A stretch of 6,435 nt of DNA from Bacteroidota bacterium (GTDB lineage: Bacteria > Bacteroidota > Bacteroidia > Bacteroidales > B39-G9): the NCBI GenBank assembly GCA_030592465.1, contig JAUVJB010000178.1, positions 1 to 6,435 on the forward strand. Reading direction: 5' to 3'. Under the pieces are notes generated by a model that saw only the letters and a program-made list of their open reading frames with translations, was not told the DNA's origin and made no database searches. A program made the translations under genes and the position numbers. This document shows, piece by piece, positions 5,901 through 6,435 of the stretch (position 1 is its first letter; every line of letters starts with the position of its first letter).

Positions 5901-6435
5901 TCCAAAAAGAAGAAATAGAAAAAAAATCGAAACAACTTGAATTAATTAACAAACAATTAGAAAAATTATCAATTGTTGCACGAGAGACTGATAATGCAAT
6001 TGTGATAATGGATAACAAAGGTAACTTTGAATGGGTAAACGAAAGTTTTACACGAATGTATGGATATACTCTTCAACAATTTATTAACCAAAAAGGTGGT
6101 AATATTGTTACTGCAAGTTATAATAAAGATATCAAAAACTTAATAAACAAATGGTTAGGTAAAAAAGACCCGATAAGTTATCAAGCATTAAACATTGCTA
6201 AATCAGGGGAAAAAATTTGGGCACAAACTACACTCACTCCAATTATTGACGATAATGGTAATATTATTAAAATTGTTTCTATTGATTCTGATATTACAAA
6301 ATTAAAACAAGCAGAAAAACAAATTCAAAAGCAACGCGACGAACTACAAAAAGCAAATATTACTAAAGATAAATTTTTTTCAATTATTGCACACGACTTA
6401 CGCAGTCCGTTTGCAACTTTCGTTAGTTTAACAAA
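2963..6435 (+). CDS. Beta-propeller/Y_Y_Y sensor histidine kinase with two PAS domains (3' end cut off)
   Basis: An open frame of 1157 codons runs off the right edge. The ATG at 2963 directly follows an in-frame TAG (2960-2962) and gives a signal peptide (1-19, cleavage near LFS/Q). Residues 20-680 hold propeller repeats of the Reg_prop type, for example QNWAIVQDKRGVMYFANQG (40-58), a NLWLG blade at 312-316, NLWAT near 479-484 and IVWIGG at 613-618. Y_Y_Y follows (about 686-757), then one membrane helix (765-784), a coiled coil (787-858), PAS 1 (about 859-975), a second coil, PAS 2 (about 1002-1118), and the HisKA H-box FFSIIAHDLRSPF with phosphoacceptor His1144. The ATPase domain and any fused receiver are beyond the window. 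It should sense a ligand, often a glycan in related proteins, in the periplasm and phosphorylate a regulator, perhaps the LytTR protein upstream. The ligand is unknown. Confidence 0.93.
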   Translation, partial: MRVILFISIIILNFSVLFSQENGQLFTRNYTPKEYNAETQNWAIVQDKRGVMYFANQGVLEFDGETWRKISITNNSSVRSLSIDSLGVIYVGAVGEFGYLSPDDNGKLQYVSLLNLLDSTFKHFSDVWSTHSTKQGTYFLTDNFLFCFDGNRIKVRQKKAKYFYLSMNVNNTLYVHEIGAGLKRIVNDSLQLVPKGEFFLNSKIFTILPYEKNKLLIGTRYKGLFIYSSEHNKTKITPFKNLSQTANNTNQFILNNKLYGGIKLHNNNFALATINNGVIIINKKGEILKTINKENSIQNDAVYSLFNDRNDNLWLGLDNGISYVEINSPFDYWGNNNNLKGTIIDITRFNNKLYVATGNGIYFLDENNNSTINQFIKVKGIDEQSWSLEKFKINSKNILLAGTSYGVYQIIDGKAKKIITNVEVFKLYNPKSTPERIFVGLKDGLTSIYWNKKEKKWINKGKIITTNFEVRSIAEDNNQNLWATVTYKGVYKIKFDKKNTKIPLYDTSNGLTSVRETKILNFRNNLLFATDSGLYKFNYKTNSFHIDNFFDKLNLTKTNRVNSFAEDKTGNICINGEQVLIKQDNNSFKIDTIPFKRIIQNTSEAIFIDTNNIVWIGGSEGLYKYNQKYIKNYFKPYYTLIRKVTNCDSIIFYGSNFITSKHNKRNITLKQNSKQIHSLLFSNNSLIFEYATPFYENESANKYSYYLKGFDKKWSSWSSETKKEYTFLHEGEYTFMVKAKNIYNIESELASFEFEIQAPWYRTYLAYFLYFIICILIIRFFVFIHTKRLLAKNKKLEDTVSERTSEILQQKEEISAQADNLKCAYENISMQNTELEQQKEEILTQSEQLRNKNIELEKLTVVGRETDNAIAVFDKAGDIEWVNEGFTKMYGYTLQQFINKKGNNIINHSINPRIKDIIKSCIENKKTAIYENFTITKNDKGLWIQTTLTPIVDDNDEVTNFIAIDSNITKIKDAENEIIFQKEEIEKKSKQLELINKQLEKLSIVARETDNAIVIMDNKGNFEWVNESFTRMYGYTLQQFINQKGGNIVTASYNKDIKNLINKWLGKKDPISYQALNIAKSGEKIWAQTTLTPIIDDNGNIIKIVSIDSDITKLKQAEKQIQKQRDELQKANITKDKFFSIIAHDLRSPFATFVSLT

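Noticed and set aside
5434..6018. Two minus-strand open frames (5434-5673 and 5749-6018) that share an IALSVSR motif, which looked like a small repeated gene family
   Set aside because: Both are antisense to the kinase. The shared motif is simply the reverse strand of the two duplicated PAS cores.

Overview
The window looks like chromosomal DNA from a member of the Bacteroidota, probably a Bacteroidales- or Marinilabiliales-type organism. The evidence is very high A+T content, genes without Shine-Dalgarno sites, a sensor kinase with a periplasmic beta-propeller and a Y_Y_Y domain, a LytTR response regulator, and an ECF sigma/anti-sigma pair of the zinc-less type common in that phylum. The lineage is an inference from gene style, not from a marker gene.

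Layout. Bases 1-160 hold the last 52 codons of a plus-strand gene, tentatively a glycoside hydrolase family 65 enzyme. Bases 161-415 separate it from a convergent minus-strand gene and are packed with four different palindromes. From 1894 down to 416, on the minus strand, runs a probable operon: ECF sigma factor, single-pass anti-sigma factor (2-bp gap), and a membrane-anchored CpxP/Spy-like protein (76-bp gap that carries a triple 8-bp repeat). Bases 1895-2027 form a divergent control region with a 44-bp-spaced direct repeat and a possible ECF-type promoter. On the plus strand, 2028-2729 encodes a LytTR response regulator, followed by a perfect 34-bp palindrome and a second copy, in inverted orientation, of one of the left-hand palindromes. 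From 2963 to the window edge runs a large sensor kinase. It has a signal peptide, a two-component-type beta-propeller, Y_Y_Y, one membrane segment, coiled coil, two nearly identical PAS domains, and the start of the HisKA domain. It is cut off just after the phosphoacceptor histidine.

How the genes may work together. The minus-strand trio is a plausible envelope-stress or metal-sensing unit. The anti-sigma factor would hold the sigma factor at the membrane, and the CpxP-like protein would be a sigma-controlled chaperone or a periplasmic sensor, by analogy with CnrX. The LytTR regulator and the propeller kinase lie side by side in the same direction and could be partners, but a palindrome that may end transcription separates them, and the kinase is not of the LytS type usually paired with LytTR regulators.

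Nothing here is clearly a new biological system. The points most worth a second look are the inverted palindrome copies bracketing the sigma-to-LytTR block, the gap-free 143-residue coil-PAS duplication in the kinase, and the Cnr-like three-gene set.
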